Source: JBFIHZ01 sp041601535
Lineage (GTDB): Bacteria; Pseudomonadota; Gammaproteobacteria; Xanthomonadales; SZUA-36
Assembly (NCBI GenBank): GCA_041601535.1
Contig: JBFIHZ010000002.1
Coordinates: forward strand, 1 to 54,631
Direction of reading: 5' to 3'
Length of the DNA: 54,631 nucleotides
A program made the position numbers and the translations under genes. Below, one piece after another: positions 33,701 to 40,928 of the stretch. A model generated the notes under the pieces. It was not told where the DNA came from. It made no database searches and was given only the letters and a program-made list of their open reading frames with translations. Numbering within the stretch: the stretch's first letter is position 1; every line of letters starts with the position of its first letter.

Positions 33701-33945
33701 TCGTACTCCTGCATAAACGCTTCCATCACGCCCTGATCAGCCTGTTGCTCGCGCACCTGGCCTACCAGGAAAGCGGCACGCTGGAATACGCTGTCAGCCT
33801 GGCTTTCCGTCAGCCGGGCCTGCTCCAGCAAACGTGAGACCAGTGCCGTTTCGTCGGCGTGATACGCACGGTCCAGCTCTTCACGCAAGGGATCGGATTG
33901 ATGGTTAAGGGGACTCAAAAAGTCGAATACTTGCTGATCGCTCAC
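30778..33945 (-). CDS. putA: Bifunctional proline dehydrogenase / L-glutamate gamma-semialdehyde dehydrogenase
   Basis: Converts proline to glutamate in two steps, channelling pyrroline-5-carboxylate. The 1055-aa protein has an alpha-domain, a PRODH barrel (~residues 220-480, with S-V-K-L-S-A-L-H-P-R and L-V-K-G-A-Y-W-D), and an aldehyde-dehydrogenase domain from ~560 on. In that domain F-T-G-S-T-E, the catalytic-base region E-T-G-G-Q-N-A and the nucleophile G-Q-R-C-S-A-L-R are visible. It lacks the ~50-residue ribbon-helix-helix DNA-binding domain that makes E. coli PutA (1320 aa) a self-repressor, so regulation must come from elsewhere. Upstream lies a 222-bp divergent region; no putP transporter is adjacent. 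Confidence 0.96.
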   Translation of the reverse strand: MSDQQVFDFLSPLNHQSDPLREELDRAYHADETALVSRLLEQARLTESQADSVFQRAAFLVGQVREQQADQGVMEAFMQEYDLSSEEGVVLMCLAEALLRIPDAETAEKLIADKLGDANWESHVGKSGSVLVNASTWGLMLTGKLVSLPGKTKANFTSTLMRLINKSGEPMVRTAIRQAMRIMGHQYVMGRDIDEAFERSRKKNNRKYRYSFDMLGEAALTARDAERYLEAYRNAIKAIGERNTAEDIFEAPSISVKLSALHPRYEYAQSERVLTEVVPRVLELAQLAKANRMALTIDTEEADRLMLTLDVFSRVYENPLLDGWHGLGLALQSYQKRATYEIDWLAALAARVGRRIPVRLVKGAYWDSEIKHAQVEGYAGYPVFTRKANTDVSYIACARKLLDNRQAFYPQFATHNAHTVAVVTELAGDRLDFEFQRLHGMGADLYDVVMQEPGFRHACRVYAPVGSHEDLLPYLVRRLLENGSNTSFVNRIVDESLPVDQVAEDPIAKVASTQPIPHPGIPLPRDIYGDKRLNSAGVNLASETEVTALASRMQVFADTRWDVEPMLGFAADFTANEVEANANPALLSSQIGTIRNCTAEQVDQAIEVARGFSAEWDRTPATERAAMLERAADLMEQNLPELMALCAREAGKTVRDTIAEVREAVDFARYYALQAREHFAEPVELPGPTGESNQLTLHGRGVFACISPWNFPLAIFTGQVTAALAAGNTVLAKPAEQTPAVAALATRLLHQAGIPRQALQLLPGDGATVGARLTADPRIDGVAFTGSTETARLINRSLAERDAPLAALIAETGGQNAMLVDSSALPEQVVKDVIASAFLSAGQRCSALRVLFVQADVADHILELLSGAMQELVLGDPRKLSTDVGPVIDADALTVLQNHAARMESQGKRVAQANLPSNLSGYFFAPCAYQIESISQLQREVFGPILHIVRYRARELDQVIDQINATGYGLTLGVHSRIDRTQDYIASRIRVGNCYINRNMIGAVVGVQPFGGERLSGTGPKAGGPHYMQRFATERTLTVNTAAVGGNAGLLGLED

Positions 33946-34054
33946 CGCGGCAATCTCCAGGCAGAGGTAAGGGCTGAAACAAATGCTTGTCCAGCGGCCG
34001 TTTGGGACGGCCAGTGTACCCGCACGCGCAGCGCAGTGAAACCGTCAACATGCC

Positions 34055-34084
34055 TTGCCCGAGACAGACCGGGGCGGATACAAT
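34055..34084 (+). promoter_or_regulatory. Candidate sigma-70-type promoter for DUF2244-cox cluster
   Basis: TTGCCC (34055-34060), an 18-bp spacer and TACAAT (34079-34084), about 85 bp before the DUF2244 ATG. The -10 box is near-consensus; no operator was recognised. Confidence 0.55.
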
Positions 34085-34167
34085 AGAGGGCTTGGAGACT
34101 GGTCTTTGCCGAAGTCACCAGCGTACTGTTGAATGACCCGTGACACGGCCGTAATAACGGAATATCC

Positions 34168-34665
34168 ATGATCATTGTGGAAAACAGGTCAGATGAAACA
34201 CCGGTGCGCATTGTGGCTCGCGGAAACTTTTCGCTGAACGCCAATGGCATGGCGGTGGTATTGCTGGTGTTGGGCGTGGTGACGCTGGGCCTGGCCGGTT
34301 TCCTGGCATTGAACGGATATTGGCCCGTTCTGGTTTTTGCAGTGATCCAGTTGGTGCTGGTCGCGGGCCTTTTAATCCATGTTTGGCACAATGCCTGGGT
34401 GTTTGAAGAAATTCAGATTGATAGCGACCAAATCAGGGTAATACGCCAGAAACACCGAAATCAAAGCCATCATTGCCTGGAATCTGCCTGGGCTAAAATT
34501 CGAGTAGAGCAACCACATGTTCCCTGGTATGCATCGAGACTGATATTGCGCTCGAAAAACCAGGAACTAGAATTGGGCGCATTTTTGACCAATGACGAAA
34601 AACTGAGCCTGGCGAAGCATCTCGCCAATGCCTTGTCCGCGCACAGTGCCTGGGGAAGTCGTTGA
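34168..34665 (+). CDS. DUF2244 family membrane protein
   Basis: Protein of 165 aa with two close transmembrane helices (V-V-L-L-V-L-G-V-V-T-L-G-L-A and V-L-V-F-A-V-I-Q-L-V-L-V-A-G-L-L, residues ~27-70), then a cytoplasmic DUF2244 domain starting W-V-F-E-E-I-Q-I and containing L-E-L-G-A-F-L-T-N-D-E-K. Members of this family are often found beside cytochrome c oxidase genes, and here it opens the cox island 42 bp before coxB. Function is unknown; a role linked to oxidase assembly is inferred from position only. Confidence 0.85.
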   Translation: MIIVENRSDETPVRIVARGNFSLNANGMAVVLLVLGVVTLGLAGFLALNGYWPVLVFAVIQLVLVAGLLIHVWHNAWVFEEIQIDSDQIRVIRQKHRNQSHHCLESAWAKIRVEQPHVPWYASRLILRSKNQELELGAFLTNDEKLSLAKHLANALSAHSAWGSR

Positions 34666-34707
34666 GCAGCAAATCCGGCAAATTTAATCTTGAGGCCTGA
34701 AATTCCA

Positions 34708-35868
34708 ATGAAGAAACAAAATACGTTCATTGTTGCCTTGGCGGTGACCGCAGCGGTCTGCGCCGCGTTCTGGTTACTGCTGGCCGCACCCGGCTACAGT
34801 GGCAATGAAATCAACATGACCCGCGGTGTGACCTTGCAGTCACAGATGAACTATGACCTGCACATGATCGTTCTGTGGATTTGCGTGGTCATCGGGGTGC
34901 TGGTTTTTTCCGCGATGTTCTATTCCATCGTGCAGCACCGCAAGTCAAAGGGTCACCAGGCCGCACAGTTCACCCACAGCACCAAGGCCGAAATTGTCTG
35001 GTCCATCATCCCGGTGCTTATCCTCATCGTCATTGCGGTGCCCGCAACACGCGCACTGATCGTAATGGAAGTCAGCCCGGAACCCGAAATGATCGTCAAG
35101 ATCACCGGTTTCCAGTGGCGCTGGAAGTACGAATATCTGGATGATGATATCGAGTTCATCAGTTCACTGGCGCCGTCATCCAACGCCGCGCGGCGCCTCC
35201 AATCAGGTGTCGACCCGGCCTCGGTGGAAAACTATTTACTGGAAGTTGACCGGCCGCTGGTACTGCCCACCAACACCAAGATCAAATTCCTGATCACGGC
35301 TGACGACGTGATCCATTCCTGGTGGGTACCGGCGCTGGGCTGGAAGCGGGACGCCGTGCCTGGATTCATCAATGAAGGCTGGGCTGAAATCAGTGAGCCC
35401 GGCACCTACCGTGGGCAATGCGCCGAACTGTGTGGCAAGGACCACGGCTTTATGCCCATCGTGCTGGAAGCCCTGTCACCGGAAGATTACCGCCGTTGGG
35501 TCAGCGAGCAACACAGCCTGGCCCAGCGTGAAGAAGCTGACAACCAGCGCTTGTGGACACGCCAGGAACTGATGAGCCACGGCGAAGCCGTATACGCCGC
35601 GCAATGTGCTACCTGCCACCAGGATGATGGCGCGGGCCTGGCTCCGGCCTTTCCGGCGCTGGCGGGCAGCCCGGTGGCCACTGGCCCGTTGCGTGATCAC
35701 ATTGACGTGATCCTGAACGGCCGAGAAGGTACTGCCATGGCCGCATGGAAAAACATGCTGTCCGAAGCGGATATCGCAGCCGCTCTCACTTATACGCGCA
35801 ATGCATTTGGCAATGAGACGGGGGACGTGGTGCAGCCACAGATCATCGCCCGCATCAAGAACGGTTAA
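34708..35868 (+). CDS. coxB: Cytochrome c oxidase subunit II with fused cytochrome c domain
   Basis: Subunit II of an aa3/caa3-type oxidase, 386 aa; it carries the CuA centre that accepts electrons. After a signal-anchor and a second transmembrane helix (I-V-L-W-I-C-V-V-I-G-V-L-V-F, ~57-70) the cupredoxin domain shows the CuA ligands: H in V-I-H-S-W-W, then C, E, C, H, M in R-G-Q-C-A-E-L-C-G-K-D-H-G-F-M. The C-terminal part (~residues 285-380) is a cytochrome c with a heme motif C-A-T-C-H and a likely methionine ligand in M-A-A-W-K-N-M. The ATG at 34708 is preferred over an in-frame TTG at 34690. The fusion lets a soluble or bound cytochrome feed electrons directly. Confidence 0.96.
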   Translation: MKKQNTFIVALAVTAAVCAAFWLLLAAPGYSGNEINMTRGVTLQSQMNYDLHMIVLWICVVIGVLVFSAMFYSIVQHRKSKGHQAAQFTHSTKAEIVWSIIPVLILIVIAVPATRALIVMEVSPEPEMIVKITGFQWRWKYEYLDDDIEFISSLAPSSNAARRLQSGVDPASVENYLLEVDRPLVLPTNTKIKFLITADDVIHSWWVPALGWKRDAVPGFINEGWAEISEPGTYRGQCAELCGKDHGFMPIVLEALSPEDYRRWVSEQHSLAQREEADNQRLWTRQELMSHGEAVYAAQCATCHQDDGAGLAPAFPALAGSPVATGPLRDHIDVILNGREGTAMAAWKNMLSEADIAAALTYTRNAFGNETGDVVQPQIIARIKNG

Positions 35869-35886
35869 ACCACAGGAACAGACGAA

Positions 35887-37524
35887 ATGAGTAGCAAAAC
35901 TTCGCATGACCACGCTGTCGATGCGCATGATGATCATCATGACCACAAACCCAGCGGTTTTCTGGACCGGTGGCTGTTCACCACTAATCATAAAGATATC
36001 GGTACGCTGTACCTGATTTTCTCACTGACCATGTTCCTGGTCGGCGGCGCAATGGCCATGATCATCCGGGCCGAGCTGTTCATGCCCGGACTGCAACTGG
36101 TGGAACCCGACTTTTTCAACCAGATGACCACCATGCACGCGCTGACCATGATTTTCGGCGCGGTGATGCCGGCCTGGGTCGGTTTCGCCAACTGGATGAT
36201 CCCGATGATGATTGGCGCGCCTGACATGGCCTTGCCCCGCATGAACAACTGGAGCTTCTGGATCATGCCGTTTGCGTTCCTGATGCTGCTCAGCACGCTG
36301 TTCATGGAATCTGGCGGCCCCGCCGGTGGCTGGACACTCTACCCGCCGCTGAGCCTGCAGGGTGGCCAGAGCTTTGCGTTCGTGGTGTTTGCCGTGCACA
36401 TGATGGGTATTTCATCAATCATGGGTTCAATCAACGTGGTCGCTACCATCCTCAACATGCGTGCCCCGGGCATGACCCTGCTGCGCATGCCGATGTTTGT
36501 CTGGACCTGGCTGATCACCGCCTTCCTGCTGATCGCGGTGATGCCGGTACTGGCCGGTGCAGTGACCATGCTGCTTACCGATCATTTCTTCGGCACCAGC
36601 TTCTTCAACGCGGCCGGTGGCGGCGACCCGATCATGTTCCAGCACATTTTCTGGTTCTTCGGCCACCCCGAGGTCTACATCATGGTGTTGCCGGCTTTTG
36701 GCGTGGTATCGGAAATCATCCCGACCTTTTCACGCAAGCCGCTGTTTGGCTATGCCGCGATGGTTTACGCCACCGCCTCTATTGCCTTCCTGTCGTTTAT
36801 CGTGTGGGCGCATCACATGTTCACCGTAGGCATGCCACTGACCGGTGAGTTGTTCTTCATGTACTCCACCATGCTGATCGCGGTACCCACCGGGGTGAAA
36901 GTATTCAACTGGGTCAGCACCATGTGGCGAGGCGCCATGACGTTTGAAACGCCCATGCTGTTTTCAATCGCATTCGTCGTGCTGTTTACCATTGGCGGTC
37001 TGTCCGGCCTGATGCTGGCCATTGCCTCGGTTGACCTGCAATACCACGACACCTATTTTGTGGTGGCGCACTTCCATTATGTACTGGTGCCCGGAGCGAT
37101 CTTCGCATTGATGGCAGGCACCTATTACTGGTTGCCCAAATGGACCGGCCACATGTACTCGGAACGCTGGGGCAAGATCCATTTCTGGCTGTCCGCCATT
37201 TCCGTCAACGTGCTGTTTTTCCCGCAGCATTACCTGGGCCTGGCGGGCATGCCACGGCGTATTCCCGATTACTCGGTGCAATTCACTGACTTCAACATGA
37301 TTTCATCCATCGGCGGTTTTGTCTTCGGCGCCTCGCAGTTGATCTTTGTGGGTGTGATCCTGCACTGCGTCTACAAGAGCCGGCAGAAAGCCACCGACCA
37401 GGTGTGGGAAGGCGCGCGTGGGCTGGAGTGGATCCTGTCCTCACCACCGCCCTATCATTCGTTCAACACGCCGCCGCCGATCAATTCATCGACCGTGGCG
37501 CATGCCGACGAATATCAGCATTGA
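35887..37524 (+). CDS. coxA: Cytochrome c oxidase subunit I
   Basis: Heme a / heme a3-CuB catalytic subunit, 545 aa with 12 predicted helices. Diagnostic motifs: W-L-F-T-T-N-H-K-D-I-G near residue 30, M-I-G-A-P-D-M-A-L-P-R-M-N-N for the D-channel entrance, F-W-F-F-G-H-P-E-V-Y with the A1-type glutamate, and P-T-G-V-K-V-F-N-W with the K-channel lysine. The last histidine pair is in H-F-H-Y-V-L-V-P. The N-terminal ~20 residues are unusually rich in histidine and aspartate (H-D-H, H-D-D-H-H-D-H). It follows coxB after 18 bp and precedes a 44-aa protein and ctaG. It belongs to the A1 heme-copper family. Confidence 0.97.
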   Translation: MSSKTSHDHAVDAHDDHHDHKPSGFLDRWLFTTNHKDIGTLYLIFSLTMFLVGGAMAMIIRAELFMPGLQLVEPDFFNQMTTMHALTMIFGAVMPAWVGFANWMIPMMIGAPDMALPRMNNWSFWIMPFAFLMLLSTLFMESGGPAGGWTLYPPLSLQGGQSFAFVVFAVHMMGISSIMGSINVVATILNMRAPGMTLLRMPMFVWTWLITAFLLIAVMPVLAGAVTMLLTDHFFGTSFFNAAGGGDPIMFQHIFWFFGHPEVYIMVLPAFGVVSEIIPTFSRKPLFGYAAMVYATASIAFLSFIVWAHHMFTVGMPLTGELFFMYSTMLIAVPTGVKVFNWVSTMWRGAMTFETPMLFSIAFVVLFTIGGLSGLMLAIASVDLQYHDTYFVVAHFHYVLVPGAIFALMAGTYYWLPKWTGHMYSERWGKIHFWLSAISVNVLFFPQHYLGLAGMPRRIPDYSVQFTDFNMISSIGGFVFGASQLIFVGVILHCVYKSRQKATDQVWEGARGLEWILSSPPPYHSFNTPPPINSSTVAHADEYQH

Positions 37525-37527
37525 TGC

Positions 37528-37662
37528 ATGAATATGCCATCCAGCGACTCCAAGGAATTACAACGCCAGCGCACGCGCGCTGTGCGCACGGCGTGGGCCC
37601 TGGCCGGCCTGGCCGTGGTGATTTTTGTGGTGTTTATCCTGTCCGGAGTGATGAGCCAGTAG
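37528..37662 (+). CDS. Small single-helix protein of the cox cluster (44 aa)
   Basis: A 44-aa frame between coxA and ctaG: a polar, arginine-rich N-terminus (K-E-L-Q-R-Q-R-T-R-A-V-R) followed by one transmembrane helix (A-W-A-L-A-G-L-A-V-V-I-F-V-V-F-I-L) and a short tail ending V-M-S-Q. It starts 3 bp after the coxA stop; its TAG is 1 nt before the ctaG ATG. Similar 35-50-aa proteins at this position are annotated as cytochrome oxidase small assembly proteins in other Proteobacteria, but the function is not proven. The tight spacing argues that it is real. Confidence 0.75.
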   Translation: MNMPSSDSKELQRQRTRAVRTAWALAGLAVVIFVVFILSGVMSQ

Positions 37663-37663
37663 C

Positions 37664-38257
37664 ATGAGCACGGATACACAACAGCAGCGCCTGAATACCC
37701 GCAGCGCCAATCGTAAAACGGTGCGCCGCATGGTGCTGGTCGCGGTGGGCATGTTCGGGTTCGGTTTCGCGATGTGGCCGCTGTACACGGTGTTCTGCGA
37801 TTTAACCGGCCTGGGTGGCCGCAGCGTGCAAATTGGCAGCAGCAGTGATGTAGTGGCCGTATCCGACCGTGAAATCACCATCCGTTTCCTGGCCACCGCC
37901 AACTCGGCATTGCCGTGGGAATTTCAGCCGGCTCAGAAAACCGCCACAGTCAAGCTGGGCGAGTTGTCCGAAGCCCTGTACGTGGCCATGAACCCGACAG
38001 ATCAGGCCATCGTGGGCCAGGCTACCTACAACGTCGCGCCGGCGGAAGCGAGCCTGTATTTCGTCAAAACCGAATGTTTCTGTTTCACGCAACAATTACT
38101 GCACGCGCAGGAAAGCCGGGAAATGCCGGTTTACTATTACATACAGCCTGATTTGCCGGAACACATCCGGGATATCACGCTGTCCTACACGTTTTATCGC
38201 AATGACGATTCGGATGCACTGGCTTTGGCGCAGGCAACCATCGACCGCCAGGAGTAA
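37664..38257 (+). CDS. ctaG: Cytochrome c oxidase assembly protein CtaG (Cox11)
   Basis: Copper chaperone that delivers CuB to subunit I. The 197-aa protein has a short cytoplasmic N-terminus, one transmembrane helix (V-L-V-A-V-G-M-F-G-F-G-F-A-M-W, ~23-37) and a periplasmic immunoglobulin-like domain. The copper motif C-F-C-F is seen in E-C-F-C-F-T-Q-Q. The family segment F-C-D-L-T-G-L-G-G after the helix and P-V-Y-Y-Y-I-Q-P near the end are present. It starts 2 nt after the stop of the 44-aa gene and ends 12 bp before coxC. Confidence 0.96.
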   Translation: MSTDTQQQRLNTRSANRKTVRRMVLVAVGMFGFGFAMWPLYTVFCDLTGLGGRSVQIGSSSDVVAVSDREITIRFLATANSALPWEFQPAQKTATVKLGELSEALYVAMNPTDQAIVGQATYNVAPAEASLYFVKTECFCFTQQLLHAQESREMPVYYYIQPDLPEHIRDITLSYTFYRNDDSDALALAQATIDRQE

Positions 38258-38269
38258 CGAGGCAGCACA

Positions 38270-39139
38270 ATGGCACAACACGCAGAAGATTCTTATTACG
38301 TACCGCACGGCACCAAGTGGCCGATCGTTGGCTCACTGGGCATGATCACCATGCTGGGCAGTGCTGCATTCTGGATGAATGATGCGCCACTGGCTCCGTG
38401 GACATTCACACTGGGCGCAGGCATTCTGATTTACATGCTGTTTGGCTGGTTCGGCGAAGTCATCCGTGAAAGCGAAAGCGGCATGTACAGTGAGCAGGTG
38501 GACACTTCGTTCCGCATGGGGATGTTGTGGTTTATTTTTTCGGAAGTAATGTTCTTCGCCAGTTTCTTTGGCGCCCTGTTCTACGCGCGCGTATTTTCAG
38601 TGCCGTGGCTGGGCGGCGAAGGCAGTGGCGCGTACACCAATGAAATGCTGTGGCAGGGTTACCAATCGGTATGGCCAACAGCTGGCCCGGCTGAGCTGGG
38701 AGGTTATTTCCAGACCATTCCCGCCTTCGGTGTGCCCTTTCTGAACACCTTGATCCTGCTGGCATCCGGTGTAACCGTCACACTGGCTCATCACGCACTG
38801 AAGAAAAACGAACGCAAGGCACTGGTCACCTGGCTGTTTGCCACCGTGGCGCTGGGTTTTATCTTTATGTATTTCCAGGTAGCCGAGTACAAGGAAGCCT
38901 ATCAGGAACTGGGGCTGACACTGGGTTCGGGTATTTATGGTTCAACGTTCTTCATGCTGACCGGTTTTCACGGCATGCACGTTACCCTGGGAGCGATTAT
39001 GCTGCTGGTGATCGCGATTCGTTGTGCACGGGGACATTTCCGGCCCGATCATCATTTCGGTTTTGAAGCTGTCGCCTGGTACTGGCACTTTGTCGACGTG
39101 GTCTGGCTGGGGCTGTTTATATTTGTCTACGTATTCTGA
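38270..39139 (+). CDS. coxC: Cytochrome c oxidase subunit III
   Basis: Seven-helix subunit III of the aa3-type oxidase, 289 aa. The N-terminus (Y-Y-V-P-H-G-T-K-W-P) is typical; helical stretches and motifs R-M-G-M-L-W-F-I-F-S-E-V-M-F-F, G-V-T-V-T-L-A-H-H-A, G-F-H-G-M-H-V-T-L-G and Y-W-H-F-V-D-V-V-W-L are present. The E-V-M-F-F glutamate and the H-G-x-H pair are conserved landmarks. It is the last gene of the core structural set; 132 bp with a hairpin separates it from the antisense DUF2909 gene. Confidence 0.96.
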   Translation: MAQHAEDSYYVPHGTKWPIVGSLGMITMLGSAAFWMNDAPLAPWTFTLGAGILIYMLFGWFGEVIRESESGMYSEQVDTSFRMGMLWFIFSEVMFFASFFGALFYARVFSVPWLGGEGSGAYTNEMLWQGYQSVWPTAGPAELGGYFQTIPAFGVPFLNTLILLASGVTVTLAHHALKKNERKALVTWLFATVALGFIFMYFQVAEYKEAYQELGLTLGSGIYGSTFFMLTGFHGMHVTLGAIMLLVIAIRCARGHFRPDHHFGFEAVAWYWHFVDVVWLGLFIFVYVF

Positions 39140-39146
39140 TACTGAC

Positions 39147-39174
39147 ACGGGCTGGCCAGAACCGTCCAGCCCGT
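39147..39174 (+). terminator. Hairpin after coxC (no U-tract)
   Basis: Perfect 9-bp stem ACGGGCTGG (39147-39155) / CCAGCCCGT (39166-39174), with a 10-nt loop. It begins 8 bp past the coxC stop; no T-run follows, so it may be a Rho-assisted or mRNA-stabilising hairpin. Confidence 0.5.
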
Positions 39175-39271
39175 CGTCCGCGCCACAGCAGGCACCTGAA
39201 AAAATCTGACAACAGGCCTTAAAAACGGACTATTACTGTTCCAGCGCTGCTGACCCCAAACGCCCTTAACC

Positions 39272-39523
39272 TCAGCTATCGCCAGGGGTTTGCTGGGCTT
39301 CGGTGGGATAGCGCACCGGCCCGTTGCTGCTGGGTTCGATCCAGCCCATCTGGTATGCGCCCCACAGCATCAGGAACAGCACCAGTGACAGGCCGATACG
39401 CCAGGTCAGGCGCCGTACCGTCCGATCACCCTCGCCCTTGTCATGAACAAGAAAGAAAAATGACGAAGCCAGGCTATAGAGAATGGTGATGAGGAACAGG
39501 ATTATTACTATTTTGATGATCAT
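39272..39523 (-). CDS. DUF2909 (twin transmembrane) protein
   Basis: Small membrane protein of 83 aa encoded against the surrounding cox genes. It has two transmembrane helices: I-I-K-I-V-I-I-L-F-L-I-T-I-L-Y-S-L-A at the N-terminus, then D-K-G-E-G-D-R-T-V-R-R-L-T-W-R linking to L-S-L-V-L-F-L-M-L-W-G-A-Y. This matches the DUF2909 family, which is found between coxC and surf1 in gammaproteobacteria. The ATG at 39523 is preferred over an upstream extension because it opens directly into the helix. Function unknown. Confidence 0.85.
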   Translation of the reverse strand: MIIKIVIILFLITILYSLASSFFFLVHDKGEGDRTVRRLTWRIGLSLVLFLMLWGAYQMGWIEPSSNGPVRYPTEAQQTPGDS

Positions 39524-39582
39524 GGCGGACTCTCTAGCGTTGCGACGAATTTCATTATAGCGGACAAAAGTGAAATCCAAAT

Positions 39583-40320
39583 ATGCCTTTCAGAGCACGA
39601 GTCACATTCAGCCTGCTGATGTTATCACTGGCGGGCCTGTGTGCCTGGCTGGGGCTCTGGCAGCTGGACCGCATGCATGCCAAGCAGGCATTGATCGACC
39701 GGTTTGAAGACGCACCGGATATGAGCATCAGCCGGGCACTGACCGACGATGTTCCGTTTGCCCGTGTCCGCGCCAGCGGCCACTATGAAACGGACTGGCA
39801 ATTATTGCTGGACAACAAAATGCTGGATGGCCGGCCGGGTGTGCACGTGTTACACCTGTTCCATACCACCGATGGCCAGCACGTGCTGGTGAATCGCGGC
39901 TGGTTGCCCATGGCAGCGGACCGCCGCAGCCTGCCCGCCATCGACACCCCCGCGGACACACAGGAAATTTCCGGGCTGTTGCGCCTGCCGACCGCAGATG
40001 GTGTCAGGCTGGGCCAGGCGGACTCGCTGGAAAGCCTGTCCGGGCCAACACTGGTTACCTACCTGGATTTACCCGCGTTGGCATCCAGGCTTGATGTGCC
40101 ACTGGTACCTCGCCTGCTGCTGTTGGATGCCGCCGCGCCCAGTGGCTTCGAAGGCCGTCAGTGGCAAGCCGCGGTCATGCTGCCGAAACAGCATGGCGCC
40201 TACGCCGTGCAATGGTTTGGCCTGGCCGCCGGCGTACTGCTGACCTGGCTGATTCTTATTTTCAGAAAGGGCAGAAATCCACGCCCATCCTCCACCCGCA
40301 CCACACCGGATAACAGGTAA
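39583..40320 (+). CDS. SURF1 family cytochrome oxidase biogenesis protein
   Basis: Helps insert heme a into oxidase subunit I. The 245-aa protein has the SURF1 layout: an N-terminal helix (F-S-L-L-M-L-S-L-A-G-L-C-A-W-L-G-L-W-Q-L-D-R), a periplasmic domain and a C-terminal helix (W-F-G-L-A-A-G-V-L-L-T-W-L-I-L-I-F). The conserved G-x-W-Q-L-x-R and H-V-L-V-N-R-G-W-L blocks are clear, as is the terminal Y-A-V-Q-W-F-G-L. It begins about 60 bp from the divergent DUF2909 gene with no strong ribosome site. Confidence 0.93.
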   Translation: MPFRARVTFSLLMLSLAGLCAWLGLWQLDRMHAKQALIDRFEDAPDMSISRALTDDVPFARVRASGHYETDWQLLLDNKMLDGRPGVHVLHLFHTTDGQHVLVNRGWLPMAADRRSLPAIDTPADTQEISGLLRLPTADGVRLGQADSLESLSGPTLVTYLDLPALASRLDVPLVPRLLLLDAAAPSGFEGRQWQAAVMLPKQHGAYAVQWFGLAAGVLLTWLILIFRKGRNPRPSSTRTTPDNR

Positions 40321-40328
40321 TTACGCTC

Positions 40329-40928
40329 ATGTCATTATCACCTCGCGCCACCCTGGTCACTATCCTCTGCCTGTTCCTGCTGCCGCTATTGATGGCGTGG
40401 TTCATGTATGACGGTACGCTGGACATGGCGCCGACGAACAAAGCCAATCACGGCAACCTGGTGGAACCGCCCGTTCCTCTGAGCTGGTCTGACGTGGACC
40501 AGGACGCAGCAGAGCTTTCCAGCACGGCGCTGGAAGGCCACTGGGTGATTCTCTACCCGGCGCATCAATCCTGCGGTCGTGAATGCATTGATGACATCAC
40601 CCAACTGCGCCAGGTGCATGTGGCAACCGGCAGAAACCAGGACAGGGTGAGGATTGCGCTGCTGTTCGATGTCCTGCCGCAGGAACCACAACGCAGTGAA
40701 CTGCTGAAGATTCACCCGCGTTTCGTGTTCACCGCTGCCCCATCGACGCTATTCACCCAGGCTTTGCAGCAAATTCAGGCCAGTCAGTCAGTCGGAAACC
40801 GGCCAGCTTTCTACCTCGTCGACCCACTAGGGAATATAATGATGACCTACGGCCGCGAGCACTCAATGACAGACCTCAGTAAAGATCTGAAGCGGCTGTT
40901 AACCTGGTCAAAACTGGATAATCGCTGA
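40329..40928 (+). CDS. Sco-like thioredoxin-fold membrane protein
   Basis: Membrane-anchored protein of 199 aa between surf1 and ctaA. It has one N-terminal helix (I-L-C-L-F-L-L-P-L-L-M-A-W-F, ~13-26) and a periplasmic thioredoxin-like domain with S-C-G-R-E-C (C-x3-C, about residue 81), the spacing of the copper-binding cysteines of SCO1/SenC. Near the C-terminus a histidine follows D-P-L-G-N-I-M-M-T-Y-G-R-E-H, also as in Sco. Overall similarity to Sco is weak; the family is usually annotated as hypothetical at this locus. A role in CuA delivery or thiol reduction is inferred. Confidence 0.75.
   Translation: MSLSPRATLVTILCLFLLPLLMAWFMYDGTLDMAPTNKANHGNLVEPPVPLSWSDVDQDAAELSSTALEGHWVILYPAHQSCGRECIDDITQLRQVHVATGRNQDRVRIALLFDVLPQEPQRSELLKIHPRFVFTAAPSTLFTQALQQIQASQSVGNRPAFYLVDPLGNIMMTYGREHSMTDLSKDLKRLLTWSKLDNR

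Noticed and set aside
34690..34707. Upstream TTG start for coxB
   Set aside because: The ATG at 34708 gives a normal signal-anchor N-terminus; the extra six residues are not expected in subunit II.
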